From Lachnospiraceae bacterium (GTDB lineage Bacteria > Bacillota > Clostridia > Lachnospirales > Lachnospiraceae), in NCBI GenBank assembly GCA_024682075.1, contig JAIKZQ010000041.1:1-61372 (forward strand): a DNA stretch of 61,372 bases, read 5' to 3'. How positions within the stretch are numbered: the first letter of the stretch is position 1; the number at the start of each line of letters is the position of its first letter. Below are positions 33,120-43,956 of this stretch, piece after piece. A program made the translations under genes and the position numbers. A model generated the notes under the pieces. It had not been told where the DNA came from, ran no database searches, and saw nothing but the letters and a program-made list of their open reading frames with translations.

Positions 33120-35669
33120 TTAAGCACATTCCCTTGCCCAGACCTCAGCTCCCGAGTATGCATAGGTTATGAACTGGTTGCCGTTATTTTCGAAGAAATC
33201 TCTCATCTTCTCAATGTCCTTTTTGACCAGTTCACCGGTCGCAGGATCCATTATCACGAGTTCCTTGTCATTGTGTCCCGCGATCAGGAGCGCACCGCCG
33301 CTCTGGAGCAGCGCCATAACCGGTATGTCATTATCAAGATAGAAATAGAGCTGATCGATAGTGCATCCCGTAAGGTCCAGCACGGTAACGTTGTCCATGT
33401 TCTCCGAAAGTATATCACTTACAGGGCTTCCCGATGCAAGGAGCACTTCGGAATTCCTTATCACTCCTTCATATCCCATCATGACGTCCATGCATACACT
33501 GAGCGAGCTCTCGCCCTCGTCTATGCCGGTGCCCTTTATCTCCAGTATCTGGTTCACGTTCTTCCTGGAAGCATATTTCCAGATGACGTTTCCGTTTTCC
33601 TCGACAGCCGTTCCGCCAATCTCATATGCCGCCTCTACCGCAGCCGACTCGGTGACGAAGATGCCGCATATTCCTCTTGCGTCGAAGACATAGAATCTGT
33701 TCACGGATGCGGGAATGTCGGGCTCTAAGATGCTGATCTCCTCAGAGATTATCTCGCTCGGCGTGGTCACTTTAAGTCCGGAGACTTTGATCGCGCTCCT
33801 GGTCTGGATCTGGACATATCTCTCGTATTTATCTATGACCGCTACGGACAGATAGTTTCTTCCCGTCTCATCCTCGCCTCTTGCGGTGATGCTGTCGTCC
33901 GAAGCCACCTGATATGCACCTGCACCGCCGGAAAGCCTTGAGAGCATTATCCTGTTTTCCTCTATCGACACATCGGTTACGTAATATCCTTCTTTTTCAT
34001 AATACTTGATAAGCTTACCTGCTCCGTCACATATGCATATCCTGTACATGGGAAGCAGCAGGTTTCCGCTGGTCTCTACCTGGACATCACTATGTCTGAC
34101 CATTCCGTAGATCATGTCCTCTCCCAGAAAGCCGAGGAATCTGATGTACTCGGAACTGCCTGCGGATATGCCGACGGATGTCTCGGTCTCAAGGTCCGTG
34201 ACGGTTAGTTCGGATATGGTATCGCCCGTGTCACCCATTGTTACTATGAATCTTTGGTCATCACTTGTCTGCAGGGTATCACCGGACCAGTACATTCCCG
34301 TCGTCTTTAGGATCTTCTCATCAAGGTCCACCCTGAAAACGCAGTTTTCCATGGTCATGTAGATATGGCCCTGTGAATTCATGTAGAGCAGCCTTTTCAT
34401 TTCCTCCATGAGGATGTCTGCGGACTTGTCATAGGGGATATACAGAAGCTCTCTTATCTCATTGAACTTATCATCATAGGAGTAAACAGCAATGCCGATG
34501 TCGCCTTCATGTCTTCCGCGGTTCATGTAACCGTATACGGCAAAGACCATGTCACCGTTATCGGCAACCTGAAGGATCCTTATGTCATGCTTGTCATTTA
34601 TGTTCCTGACATCGAATGCGCCATAATCATAGAAGCTGTACGCACAGGCCAGCTTTCCCGCGGATTCATTGTACATGAAGAGCCTTCCGCCCGAGACAAA
34701 TGCTATGCACCCTCCGTCAGAGCTTTCCATCATCTCGGGATCCTCTCCGGCTATTCCGAGCACGATCTTATCATTCACGCACATGTTAAGCGGATTGGTG
34801 ATCTCTTCCATGGTCCTGACATACGACATGATATACACCGCCTTGTCGGTATATCTGACCGTTATGGCTTCATGTGCCATATATGCGGTAAGATCACTTC
34901 CGTATCCGTCCCTGAGCATATAATCGATGCAGACCGTGGCATTGGTCCCGTTGTCTTCTTTTAAATAGATGAGAGGATCTCCGTACGGAGAAACGCCCAG
35001 GTCTCCGTATGTGATCTGGGAAAAAGAAGAATGTATGTCGACATATGCAAAGGTGGAATTGTCGTTGAGCGAAGAATTGGTCTCAAGGTGCTTCTTGATC
35101 TTCTCGGCCTCGCGCTTGTCAAAAAGACATTCATGGAAGAACTTCGCATATGAAAGTTTCTCATATGCAAGGTCATTGTCTCCGGAGATCACGCGCGTAT
35201 AGTAGAAAAGCTCTCTTTCATCCTCGAGAGTGAGCTTTATGGAAAGCATGTACTCGGCGTTCGGTATGATCAGGTCCTTGAGTGAAATGGTTCCTTCGGG
35301 ATTACCTATCATGTTGAGCGACAGTTCGGTGTCCCCCTCCTCGATAAGTCTTCCGTCCTCTATGTTCCTGAGTTCATAGGACGCGGAGGAGATCTTCTGT
35401 CCGAATGTGCTTATGACAAAAGGAAGCTTTCTGTCGGCATCGAGGTATGAAAGAGTATTCCTTTCATATGACAGGTTCCTGCTCTCGGAATAACCTCTGA
35501 GCATGTTGTAGGTAATGTCACCGATGGACAGATATATTACCGGCTGTGAAGCCGGATCCATGTCGACCGTATTATTGACCTGCTCGCGGCTTGCCATTTT
35601 TCCGAAGATCAGAAGGAAAATAAAGAATACCGCAGAGTAGACCAGTATTTTCAGAAGTATTTTTTTCAT
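33120..35669 (-). CDS. Membrane-anchored extracellular protein, 849 residues, unknown function
   Basis: A short basic N-terminus and one hydrophobic helix (about residues 5-22) anchor or export the protein. The long middle region is beta-rich with motifs such as GGCIAFVSGGRLFMY and GDMVFAVYGYM, suggesting a propeller. The last ~80 residues (AGHNDKELVIMDPATGELV) resemble the C-terminal half of a C39-like peptidase domain, but I do not see the catalytic cysteine, so it may be inactive. ATG 35669 is chosen because it begins a clean signal anchor and lies ten bases after a perfect TATAAT, so the mRNA may be leaderless; there is no Shine-Dalgarno site. Confidence 0.72.
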   Translation of the reverse strand: MKKILLKILVYSAVFFIFLLIFGKMASREQVNNTVDMDPASQPVIYLSIGDITYNMLRGYSESRNLSYERNTLSYLDADRKLPFVISTFGQKISSASYELRNIEDGRLIEEGDTELSLNMIGNPEGTISLKDLIIPNAEYMLSIKLTLEDERELFYYTRVISGDNDLAYEKLSYAKFFHECLFDKREAEKIKKHLETNSSLNDNSTFAYVDIHSSFSQITYGDLGVSPYGDPLIYLKEDNGTNATVCIDYMLRDGYGSDLTAYMAHEAITVRYTDKAVYIMSYVRTMEEITNPLNMCVNDKIVLGIAGEDPEMMESSDGGCIAFVSGGRLFMYNESAGKLACAYSFYDYGAFDVRNINDKHDIRILQVADNGDMVFAVYGYMNRGRHEGDIGIAVYSYDDKFNEIRELLYIPYDKSADILMEEMKRLLYMNSQGHIYMTMENCVFRVDLDEKILKTTGMYWSGDTLQTSDDQRFIVTMGDTGDTISELTVTDLETETSVGISAGSSEYIRFLGFLGEDMIYGMVRHSDVQVETSGNLLLPMYRICICDGAGKLIKYYEKEGYYVTDVSIEENRIMLSRLSGGAGAYQVASDDSITARGEDETGRNYLSVAVIDKYERYVQIQTRSAIKVSGLKVTTPSEIISEEISILEPDIPASVNRFYVFDARGICGIFVTESAAVEAAYEIGGTAVEENGNVIWKYASRKNVNQILEIKGTGIDEGESSLSVCMDVMMGYEGVIRNSEVLLASGSPVSDILSENMDNVTVLDLTGCTIDQLYFYLDNDIPVMALLQSGGALLIAGHNDKELVIMDPATGELVKKDIEKMRDFFENNGNQFITYAYSGAEVWARECA

Positions 35670-35679
35670 GACAGAAAGT

Positions 35680-35708
35680 ATTATAAAACAAAAGAATCCC
35701 GCGGTCCA
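35680..35708 (-). promoter_or_regulatory. Promoter of the 849-residue protein gene, probably giving a leaderless mRNA
   Basis: On the minus strand TGGACC (35708-35703), a 17-base spacer and TATAAT (35685-35680) form a promoter overlapping the ATP operon terminator. The expected start site is near 35672, only about three bases before the ATG at 35669. Confidence 0.55.
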
Positions 35709-35725
35709 CAAACGCAGATCGCGGG
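35686..35725 (-). terminator. Terminator of the ATP synthase operon
   Basis: On the minus strand CCCGCG (35725-35720) and CGCGGG (35703-35698) form a GC-rich 6-bp stem with a 16-base loop, followed by ATTCTTTTGTTTT. It begins about 20 bases after the atpC stop. Its 3' half overlaps the -35 of the next gene. Confidence 0.65.
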
Positions 35726-35746
35726 TCTTTCTTTAGTATGTTCGCA

Positions 35747-36148
35747 TCATTTCAGGGCATCGATCCTGGTGATGGCTCTCTGAAGAGCTGTCTCATAACG
35801 TGAGCGCTCAAGATCATCGACATCGGTCTTGCTCTCGAGTCTCTTCTTCGCTCTCTCCATAGCGGCTCTTGCACGTTCCTCGTCTATCTCATCCTTCCAT
35901 TCGACAGTCTCTGCAAGGATATTGAAAGAATCGGGAAGTATCTCGGCAAATCCGGCATGAAGAGCGGCGGTCTTGATCTCACCGTTATCATGAATGCTCA
36001 GGACACCCGGCTTGACTATGACTGTAAGGGGGATATGTCCCGGATAGCAGCCTATCTGCCCTTCGGTGGTATTCATTTCTACCATGTCCGCCTCTCCCTC
36101 GTAGAAGACTCTCTCGGGAGTGACGATCCTGACTTTGAACTTATCCAT
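35747..36148 (-). CDS. atpC: F-type ATP synthase epsilon subunit, 133 residues
   Basis: This is the epsilon subunit of F1, part of the central stalk and an inhibitor of ATP hydrolysis. The beta-sandwich part is recognisable from KVRIVTPERVFYEGEAD, EGQIGCYPGHIPL and ALHAGFAEI, and the C-terminal helical hairpin (from about 90, EERARAAMERAKKRL) is complete. Length is normal. It is the last gene of the ATP synthase operon, 13 bases after atpD, and is followed by the terminator at 35686-35725. Confidence 0.97.
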   Translation of the reverse strand: MDKFKVRIVTPERVFYEGEADMVEMNTTEGQIGCYPGHIPLTVIVKPGVLSIHDNGEIKTAALHAGFAEILPDSFNILAETVEWKDEIDEERARAAMERAKKRLESKTDVDDLERSRYETALQRAITRIDALK

Positions 36149-36161
36149 TTAGTTTTAATCC

Positions 36162-37568
<1,407 letters not shown>

Positions 37569-38438
37569 TTAGTCGTTAAGTGCCTGGGAACCTGCGATGA
37601 TCTCGGTAAGCTCCTGGGTAATGGAACCCTGGCGGGCTCTGTTGTACTTAAGTGTCAGGTCACCTATCATGTCTTCTGCATTGCTTGTAGCATTGTCCAT
37701 GGCCTGCATTCTCGCACCGTTTTCACTTGCCAGTGCCTCGATAAGTGCGCCGTGGATCTGGCCCGAAATGTACTTCGGAATGATCCAGTCGAGGGCCTCT
37801 TCATCACCTGGCTCGAAGTTCATGATCGCATCGATCTTGTCCGGCTCGCCGTCCGAATCCTCATCTATCCCGTTGATCGGAAGGAGCTTTGTGAGCGTCG
37901 GCACATGAGTCACGGTGTTCTTGAAGAAGGTGTATGCCATGTATATCTCGCCGATCTCACCGTCTTCGTAAGACTTAAGAAGGATATTCGTAAGTCCCAT
38001 GGCATCCACGTATGTCGGAGCCTCGATGATATCGGGAAGATTCCTGACCACGTTGTACCCGTGCCTATGGAATGCCTCGTAACCCTTGTTGCCTATGGTA
38101 TAGATATCGAGATCTTCCCTGGCAAATTCAGGATTCGCCGTTATCAGCTTGACCACGTTCGAGTTATATCCGCCCGCAAGTCCTCTGTTGGAGGTTATTA
38201 CCACTATTGCCTTTCTCCTAGAATTATTTCCCTTGAGATATCTGTGGTCCGAATCCCCTACCCTTGCAAGGATGCTGCACACGGTCCTGTACATGGTGTC
38301 GAAATAGTTATGCGATTTTTCTGCATTGCTCCTGGCACGCTGAAGCTTGACCGTCGACACCAGCTTCATCGCTTTCGTGATCTGCTGTGTGCCCTGTATG
38401 CTGGTCCTGCGCCTCTTTATGTCACGCATTGAAGCCAT
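37569..38438 (-). CDS. atpG: F-type ATP synthase gamma subunit, 289 residues
   Basis: Gamma forms the rotating central shaft of F1. The N-terminal helix MASMRDIKRRRTSIQGTQQI and the C-terminal helix (NATSNAEDMIGDLTLKYNRA) are diagnostic. The ATG at 38438 is chosen because it begins the conserved N-terminus and has AAGGAG seven bases upstream; an in-frame start at 38486 would add 16 unrelated residues. Located between atpA and atpD as usual. Confidence 0.97.
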   Translation of the reverse strand: MASMRDIKRRRTSIQGTQQITKAMKLVSTVKLQRARSNAEKSHNYFDTMYRTVCSILARVGDSDHRYLKGNNSRRKAIVVITSNRGLAGGYNSNVVKLITANPEFAREDLDIYTIGNKGYEAFHRHGYNVVRNLPDIIEAPTYVDAMGLTNILLKSYEDGEIGEIYMAYTFFKNTVTHVPTLTKLLPINGIDEDSDGEPDKIDAIMNFEPGDEEALDWIIPKYISGQIHGALIEALASENGARMQAMDNATSNAEDMIGDLTLKYNRARQGSITQELTEIIAGSQALND

Positions 38439-38486
38439 ACGCAAACTCCTTATGTTCCGGGGCAGAGTGCCCCGGAGCAGATTCAT

Positions 38487-39998
38487 TTATGCTTTAAGAA
38501 AATCTTCCTTGAACTCGGCGATGGCTTTCTTGAGGGTCTCCTCATTCTCATCGCTGAGAACCTTGTCCTGTCTGATTCCCGAAAGGATCTCAGGATACTT
38601 GGAAGAGAGGAATTCGATGAATTCGCTCTCGAATCTGGTGACATCCTCGACGGGCACATCAAGCAGATACTTCCTGGTGACCACGTAGATCATGATGACC
38701 TGATTCTCGACAGGCATGGGTGAATACTGAGGCTGCTTCAGGACTTCCTTGATCCTTTCGCCCTGTGCAAGCTTTTCTCTGGTATCATCATCGAGTTCGG
38801 AACCGAACTGTGCGAAGGAAGCAAGCTCCCTGTACTGTGCAAGCTCTGTTCTGATGGGCGCTGCGATCTTCTTCATTGCCTTGATCTGTGCTGCGCCACC
38901 GACTCTCGAAACGGAAAGTCCCGCATTGATCGCAGGTCTGAAACCTGAGTTGAACATCTCGGTCTCAAGATAGATCTGTCCGTCCGTGATGGAAATGACG
39001 TTGGTAGGTATGTAAGCGGAAACGTCTCCTGCCTGAGTCTCGATGATGGGAAGAGCGGTAAGTGATCCTCCGCCGTACTCTTCGCTCATTCTCGCAGCTC
39101 TCTCAAGAAGTCTTGAGTGCAGATAGAAAACGTCGCCGGGATATGCTTCTCTGCCGGGTGGTCTGTGAAGGAGCAGGGAAAGTGTTCTGTAAGCTGCCGC
39201 ATGCTTGCTCAGGTCATCATAAATGACCAGAACGTCACCGCCGTTCTCCATCCACTCTTCTCCGATCGCACAGCCCGAATAAGGTGCTATGTACTGAAGG
39301 GGAGCAAGGTCACTTGCTGTCGAGACGACAACAGTCGTATATGACATTGCGCCGTATTCTTCAAGGGTCTTGACGATATTTGCAACCGTCGATGCCTTCT
39401 GACCGATGGCAACATAGATGCAGTTAACGCCCTGACCTTTCTGGTTAATGATGGTATCGATCGCAATGGCGGTCTTACCGGTCTGACGGTCACCGATTAT
39501 GAGCTCACGCTGTCCTCTTCCGATGGGCACCATTGAGTCGATAGCCTTGATACCGGTCTGGAGAGGGGTGTCTACGCTCTTACGTGTGATGACACCGCTC
39601 GCAACTCTCTCGATGCGGCGATATTTGGTAGTCTGGATGGGGCCTTTTCCGTCTATGGGCTGTCCGAGTGAATTGACTACTCTTCCGAGAAGTGCATCAC
39701 CAACGGGCACCTCGACAACTCTTCCCGTTGTCTTGACGGTATCACCCTCACTGATATTTCTGGCAGATCCGAGCAGAACGGCACCTACGTTGTCTTCCTC
39801 AAGGTTGAGGACCATTCCGTAGACCTCTCCGGGGAATTCGAGCAGCTCGCCCTGCATGGCCTTCTCAAGACCATGAACTCTGGCAATGCCGTCGGCAACC
39901 TGGATGACCGTGCCTACATCCGCTACTTCAAGAGTCGTGGCATAACGCTTGATCTGCTCTTTGATGACGGAACTGATTTCTTCGGGTTTCAAATTCAT
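38487..39998 (-). CDS. atpA: F-type ATP synthase alpha subunit, 503 residues
   Basis: Alpha is the non-catalytic nucleotide-binding subunit of F1. Seen here are the P-loop [15 protein letters not shown] (about residue 169), [10 protein letters not shown] and the alpha signature [14 protein letters not shown]. Length is normal. The start codon follows AGGAAACACGAAGGC. It lies between atpH and atpG. Confidence 0.99.
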   Translation of the reverse strand: MNLKPEEISSVIKEQIKRYATTLEVADVGTVIQVADGIARVHGLEKAMQGELLEFPGEVYGMVLNLEEDNVGAVLLGSARNISEGDTVKTTGRVVEVPVGDALLGRVVNSLGQPIDGKGPIQTTKYRRIERVASGVITRKSVDTPLQTGIKAIDSMVPIGRGQRELIIGDRQTGKTAIAIDTIINQKGQGVNCIYVAIGQKASTVANIVKTLEEYGAMSYTTVVVSTASDLAPLQYIAPYSGCAIGEEWMENGGDVLVIYDDLSKHAAAYRTLSLLLHRPPGREAYPGDVFYLHSRLLERAARMSEEYGGGSLTALPIIETQAGDVSAYIPTNVISITDGQIYLETEMFNSGFRPAINAGLSVSRVGGAAQIKAMKKIAAPIRTELAQYRELASFAQFGSELDDDTREKLAQGERIKEVLKQPQYSPMPVENQVIMIYVVTRKYLLDVPVEDVTRFESEFIEFLSSKYPEILSGIRQDKVLSDENEETLKKAIAEFKEDFLKA

Positions 39999-40028
39999 GC
40001 CTTCGTGTTTCCTCTCTTCCGGCTGAGA

Positions 40029-40577
40029 TTATCCCAGCTGGATGTCTAAAAGCCTGGAAGTAAGATCGTCGAGCCTGGTCTTGACCGATGCATCCGCAAC
40101 GCGGTCGCCGATCCTGATGACTATGCCGCCTATTATGGAAGGATCCACCTTGTAATGTGTCTCCAGTTCCCTAAAGTCGGTCGTCTCACGGATCTTGGTC
40201 TCCACGGCCAGTTTCGCACTATTATCAAGATCCATGGGAGAGGTTATATAGACCACACCTATCCCACGATCCGCTTTGATACGGTCGGTAAAATATTCAA
40301 ATATGGAGTCCAGTTCTTTAATACGCTCTTTTTCAACGACGGTGATCAGGAAGCCCGTAAGCTCGTCCATCACCCTTCCGCGAAAAGTCTCTTCGACTAT
40401 TTTCTTCTTATCCTCTTTGGATATCGAAGGATGAAGCATGAGCTTCAAAAAGTCGGGATTCTCGTCAAGGATCTTCCTGACGCTTCCCACTTCCTGATAC
40501 ATGTCTTCTGCATTACCGGAGCTGACGGCGGTCTCATAGAGAGCTTCACCGTATACGCCGGAAACTAACTTTGCCAT
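40029..40577 (-). CDS. atpH: F-type ATP synthase delta subunit, 182 residues
   Basis: Delta joins the peripheral stalk to F1. The N-terminal helical bundle (VYGEALYETAVSSG) and the C-terminal motif GGIVIRIGDRVADASVKTRL are characteristic. Length is typical. Its start overlaps the end of atpF by 13 bases, indicating coupled translation. Confidence 0.96.
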   Translation of the reverse strand: MAKLVSGVYGEALYETAVSSGNAEDMYQEVGSVRKILDENPDFLKLMLHPSISKEDKKKIVEETFRGRVMDELTGFLITVVEKERIKELDSIFEYFTDRIKADRGIGVVYITSPMDLDNSAKLAVETKIRETTDFRELETHYKVDPSIIGGIVIRIGDRVADASVKTRLDDLTSRLLDIQLG

Positions 40578-41104
40578 GTGCTCTCACCTATTTCCTTAAG
40601 TGCTTCGTCAACCAGTCTGTCCTGCACCTTCGTATCTATGGATTCGGAAACGACCTTGCCTGCGATCATAGAAGCAAGCACGACCATTTCTTTCTTGACA
40701 TCATCAGCCACTTTCTGCTTTTCGAGTTCAGCCTCCCTGGATGCATGCTCGACGATCCTGTCAGCTTCCTCATGAGCTCTCTTGACTATCTGCTTCTCAT
40801 TCTCAATGCCCCTCTTGTGAGCATCGGCAAGGATAGCCTCAGCCTCGGAATCCGCTTTCTTCATCCTGGCTTCGTATTCTTCCTTGAGCTCGGCAGCTTT
40901 CTGTTCATCCGCAGCTGCGGAAGCAAGTTCATCCTCGATGTGCTTTTTTCTGGCCTCCAGATATTTCTTGGCAGGATTCCAGAGAAAATAACTCATGAAC
41001 AGAAAGAGAACGAATATGGCGATGATCATCAGGCAGGAATCGGCGATGAGCTGGAAATCCAGTCCGAAGAGTCTGGGCTGCATTCCTTCTGTGAGTAGTA
41101 TCAT
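40565..41104 (-). CDS. atpF: F-type ATP synthase b subunit, 179 residues
   Basis: The b subunit is the peripheral stalk. A membrane helix (about residues 18-38, CLMIIAIFVLFLFMSYFLW) is followed by the usual long charged helix (NPAKKYLEARKKHIEDELA onward). ATG 41104 is chosen because AAAGGAG lies eight bases upstream; a GTG nine bases earlier overlaps that site. The gene follows atpE and overlaps atpH. Confidence 0.96.
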   Translation of the reverse strand: MILLTEGMQPRLFGLDFQLIADSCLMIIAIFVLFLFMSYFLWNPAKKYLEARKKHIEDELASAAADEQKAAELKEEYEARMKKADSEAEAILADAHKRGIENEKQIVKRAHEEADRIVEHASREAELEKQKVADDVKKEMVVLASMIAGKVVSESIDTKVQDRLVDEALKEIGESTWQS

Positions 41105-41156
41105 ACTCCCCACTCCTTTCTAATAATGATCAGTCTTACCTTCGTCTGCTTCGAAA

Positions 41157-41456
<300 letters not shown>

Positions 41457-41515
41457 TCAAGAACCGTATTCCATGTCTTCTTCAATGCGGCTTCCGGATC
41501 AGCCGCTCCTTACGC

Positions 41516-42259
41516 TCAGTTATCTCCTCTTGCGCTGGAGATGTAGGTCATGGTCAGCATGCAGAAGACGTATGTCTGTATCGCACCGGAAAAGAGATCG
41601 AAGTATACATGAAGTGCTGCCGGCCAGCCGGTTGCGATCCAGCCGAGCAATCCGTAGATCAGTGCCATCATGACGGTTCCGGACAGTACATTCGCAAAAA
41701 GACGGAGCGAAAGCGAGATGGGAACCGCGATATCCGAAATGATGTTGATGGGAAGCCAGATGGGAAGCCAGGGAGGAAGCGGTGAGCACTTATCCTTCCA
41801 GAGCTGTGCGGGCTTGGAAAACTTGACTTCGCTGTAGTGGATGATGGTGAATGTGATCAGGGCAAGAGGAAGGGTCACGCCGTAATCGGCCGTGGGAGGC
41901 CTGAGTCCCAGAAGTCCCGAAATGTTGGACAGAAGTATGAAACAGAAAAGAGTGGCGATGTAGTTGAAGAACACGGGAGCGCCTTTTCCCATTCCGCCGT
42001 TAACGGTGTTCATGAGGAATTCGACCAGAAGCTCCACTCCGTTCATGAATCCGTTTGCAGGTGCAAACTTCTCCTCCTTGAGGGCTTTCTTGAAGCCGTG
42101 TCCCGCGATAAGTGAGAACACCATGAGTATGAGCATCACCATGAGAATGCTGACATGGGTGTTGGTAATGTAGACCGTGTGTCCAAAGAAAGAGTATTCG
42201 AACAGTCCATGGACCATGAAATCGATATTATCTGCGGAAAGCAGTAATCCGTATCCCAA
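41516..42259 (-). CDS. atpB: F-type ATP synthase a subunit, 247 residues
   Basis: Subunit a forms the ion half-channels beside the c ring. Five or six membrane helices are visible, and the essential arginine lies in LSLRLFANVLSGTVMM. The chosen start is a TTG at 42259 because GGAGG sits eight bases upstream, inside the last codons of the preceding gene. The first in-frame ATG (about 14 codons later) has no binding site. A TTG start would lower expression of this subunit. The product ends SSARGDN. Confidence 0.94.
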   Translation of the reverse strand: MGYGLLLSADNIDFMVHGLFEYSFFGHTVYITNTHVSILMVMLILMVFSLIAGHGFKKALKEEKFAPANGFMNGVELLVEFLMNTVNGGMGKGAPVFFNYIATLFCFILLSNISGLLGLRPPTADYGVTLPLALITFTIIHYSEVKFSKPAQLWKDKCSPLPPWLPIWLPINIISDIAVPISLSLRLFANVLSGTVMMALIYGLLGWIATGWPAALHVYFDLFSGAIQTYVFCMLTMTYISSARGDN

Positions 42260-42262
42260 TTC

Positions 42263-42778
42263 CTAAACCTCCGTCTCTTGTTTTTTCCCTTTCTCGTTCT
42301 CGGGAACGAGTTCGGGATGCAGTGCATCATATTCTTCCTGGCTGATGGGCTCGGGGTCCTTCTCGCCAAAATATGAATTGTATGCTTTATGCATGAACGG
42401 CTGTAGATAAGCCGAGAGTTTCAGGCACATATATGCTATGAAAAACGCTATCGGGTTCAGCTTGTCCGATATGCAGAATATTGCGAGCAGCACTCCCAGG
42501 ATCACATATCTCTTCAGGTATCCGAAGTAGATCCTGCGCCTTGCCTCCTTCTCGGGAAGATCAAGTGCCTTGTCGAGCACATTGTACATGTCCAGTGCCG
42601 ACACGCAGGCGGTGACCACTCCGAACGCCCAGGAAAAGCATGTCCATGGCACGTTCCATCCGGAAAAGAAAGAAATGCATCCCGTGACGATCAGTCCGAT
42701 GATGCCAAGCACTGCGATTCCCGTCTCGAGTTCCAAAAGTGTCCTATTTCTTTTTCTCAGAGACGCTTTCAGACTCAT
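42263..42778 (-). CDS. AtpI-like membrane protein of the ATP synthase operon, 171 residues
   Basis: Four hydrophobic helices (about 18-37, 45-62, 92-108, 112-132) and a charged C-terminal tail match the ATP synthase I family encoded ahead of atpB. These proteins assist c-ring assembly or ion supply. The start overlaps the atpZ-like gene by about 35 bases and the stop codon overlaps the atpB binding site region, so translation is coupled. The family is divergent, hence the moderate confidence in function. Confidence 0.8.
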   Translation of the reverse strand: MSLKASLRKRNRTLLELETGIAVLGIIGLIVTGCISFFSGWNVPWTCFSWAFGVVTACVSALDMYNVLDKALDLPEKEARRRIYFGYLKRYVILGVLLAIFCISDKLNPIAFFIAYMCLKLSAYLQPFMHKAYNSYFGEKDPEPISQEEYDALHPELVPENEKGKKQETEV

Positions 42779-43016
42779 TATGCTCTTCCGGGTTCTTGCC
42801 GCCCTGTATGATATTCATTGCATAGCGGTAAATATTATTAAATCCCGCGACCGCACCGATAAAAAAGAACAATATGGCTATCCATTTTGTCCCGAATTTC
42901 CTGTCCAGCAGATACCCAAGCGCGCCCATGCCTATGATCGGCACAAGCAGGAAAATCGTAAACTGGGTCAGCATGGAAAGGGCACGGATAACTTTGCGGT
43001 CCTGGTTTCTCTTCAC
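42744..43016 (-). CDS. atpZ: AtpZ/AtpI-like small membrane protein, 90 residues
   Basis: Two membrane helices with LVPIIGMGALGYLLDRKFGT between and across them match the AtpZ family (putative F0F1-ATPase subunit), which leads many clostridial ATP synthase operons and is linked to magnesium or calcium supply and rotor assembly. The chosen start is GTG 43016, which gives KRNQDRK directly before the conserved helix. No Shine-Dalgarno site exists; the promoter TATAAT ends ten bases upstream, so the mRNA is probably leaderless. A TTG at 43037 would lie inside the promoter. Confidence 0.8.
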   Translation of the reverse strand: MKRNQDRKVIRALSMLTQFTIFLLVPIIGMGALGYLLDRKFGTKWIAILFFFIGAVAGFNNIYRYAMNIIQGGKNPEEHNESESVSEKKK

Positions 43017-43025
43017 AATAAGAAA

Positions 43026-43054
43026 ATTATACTTCAAGCAGGTTAAAAAGTCTA
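43026..43054 (-). promoter_or_regulatory. Promoter of the ATP synthase operon
   Basis: On the minus strand TAGACT (43054-43049), a 17-base spacer and a perfect TATAAT (43031-43026). The expected start is the A at 43019, three bases before the GTG of atpZ. Confidence 0.65.
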
Positions 43055-43152
43055 TTAAATCCCCTCTGATTTATGCTATTATACGTGCAGAAAAAGAAAT
43101 TCATGCAGAATTGACTGAAAAATTCATTTTCTTCGCTATGCAAGGAGGAGCC

Positions 43153-43632
43153 ATGTCCATCGTGAAACTGTTCCGCAAGCGCATCATACCTTCCGAATGC
43201 ATACTTCTTAAGGATGACGAGATCATCTATCATGACGCAAATGTCCTGGTAACGAAGTGGAAGACCCTGAATCCCAAAACGGAATTCAGTCACGGCGCCA
43301 GTGCCTACATTTTCGAAAAAGGGATCAAGGTCAGCAAGTTCTACCGCGAAGACGGGTCTCTTTTGTACTGGTACTGCGACATTGTCGAGTACAACATGGA
43401 CCATGACACCGGGGAACTCACCGTAACGGATCTCCTTGCCGACGTTATCATCTATCCTTCCGGAAGAATGAAGGTCATGGATCTCGATGAACTTGCCGAT
43501 GCACTGGAGCAGGGGCTCATAACCCAGGAACAGACGGCCCTTTGCATGAGGCGTCTGGATGCTCTCCTGAGTCTCATCGACAGAGACAAGTTCGACACGC
43601 TTTGCGAATATCTGGATTCCCGCGGATTATAA
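43153..43632 (+). CDS. DUF402 family protein, 159 residues
   Basis: The sequence matches the DUF402 fold, whose characterised members hydrolyse nucleoside di- and triphosphates. The typical core is visible: YWYCDIVEYN, LTVTDLLADVIIYPSGRMKVMD and LADALEQGLIT, with acidic residues available for metal binding. AAGGAGG lies five bases before the ATG at 43153; the frame is open further upstream but without a binding site. It is divergent from the ATP synthase operon and ends at a strong terminator, so it is monocistronic. Confidence 0.85.
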   Translation: MSIVKLFRKRIIPSECILLKDDEIIYHDANVLVTKWKTLNPKTEFSHGASAYIFEKGIKVSKFYREDGSLLYWYCDIVEYNMDHDTGELTVTDLLADVIIYPSGRMKVMDLDELADALEQGLITQEQTALCMRRLDALLSLIDRDKFDTLCEYLDSRGL

Positions 43633-43638
43633 ATTCCG

Positions 43639-43670
43639 ATCCCTGCCGTCACCCGGCAGGGATTATTTTG
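43639..43670 (+). terminator. Terminator of the DUF402 gene
   Basis: ATCCCTGCCG (43639-43648) pairs perfectly with CGGCAGGGAT (43654-43663) around TCACC, followed by TATTTTG. It starts seven bases after the stop codon. Confidence 0.85.
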
Positions 43671-43679
43671 TCTGTGCAT

Positions 43680-43899
43680 GCAGCCTGCGGGCATGTGTTT
43701 GGATCTGCGCAGCCCGCCTGAGCCGGTGCGGAAGCAGCTCACATGAAACCGGTTCCCGAAGGCACATGTCCGAGCAGTTCGCGCCACATTAGCGGGAACG
43801 TCGCGAGCCCACTTCGGGCGGTTTCGAATATGTGAGCGGATGGAGCGGCGAAAAAGCGAAGGCACCGGCAAGCAGATCAAATATATGCCCGCAGGCTGT
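43680..43899 (+). ncRNA. Strongly structured element, candidate non-coding RNA of unknown class
   Basis: About 220 bases without a gene fold as nested helices. P1 is 43680-43708 with 43872-43899: 15 continuous pairs, then wobble pairs, then GATCTGC/GCAGATC, with a single bulged base. P2 is GCCGGTGC (43722-43729) with GCACCGGC (43862-43869). P3 is GCTCACAT (43737-43744) with ATGTGAGC (43830-43837). P4 is GAAACCG (43745-43751) with CGGTTTC (43819-43825). P5 is GTTCCCG (43752-43758) with CGGGAAC (43793-43799). P6 is GCCC-acttc-GGGC (43807-43819), though its last base is also claimed by P4. A bidirectional terminator follows at 43908-43942. Plus strand is chosen from that terminator; a mobile palindromic element on either strand is the main alternative. 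Confidence 0.55.
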
Positions 43900-43907
43900 G
43901 ACATAAG

Positions 43908-43942
43908 AAAAAAGGTCCCTCCGGATAACGGAGAGACCTTTT
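43908..43942. terminator. Bidirectional terminator between the structured element and the SbcC-like gene
   Basis: GGTC-C-CTCCG (43914-43923), loop GATAA, CGGAG-A-GACC (43929-43938), flanked by AAAAAA on the left and TTTT on the right. It serves the minus-strand SbcC-like gene ending at 43957 and any plus-strand transcript of the structured element. Confidence 0.8.
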
Positions 43943-43956
43943 CATATTTGGCAGTA

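Noticed and set aside
35686..35725. Considering the hairpin only as an operator for the 849-residue gene
   Set aside because: The GC stem plus T-run directly after atpC is better explained as the operon terminator, although it overlaps the next -35.
43727..43746. GGAAGCAGC, the conserved core of SRP RNA domain IV
   Set aside because: The rest of the domain IV consensus (GGUCCGGAAGGAAGCAGC with the opposing AGG strand) is absent and the surrounding fold is different.
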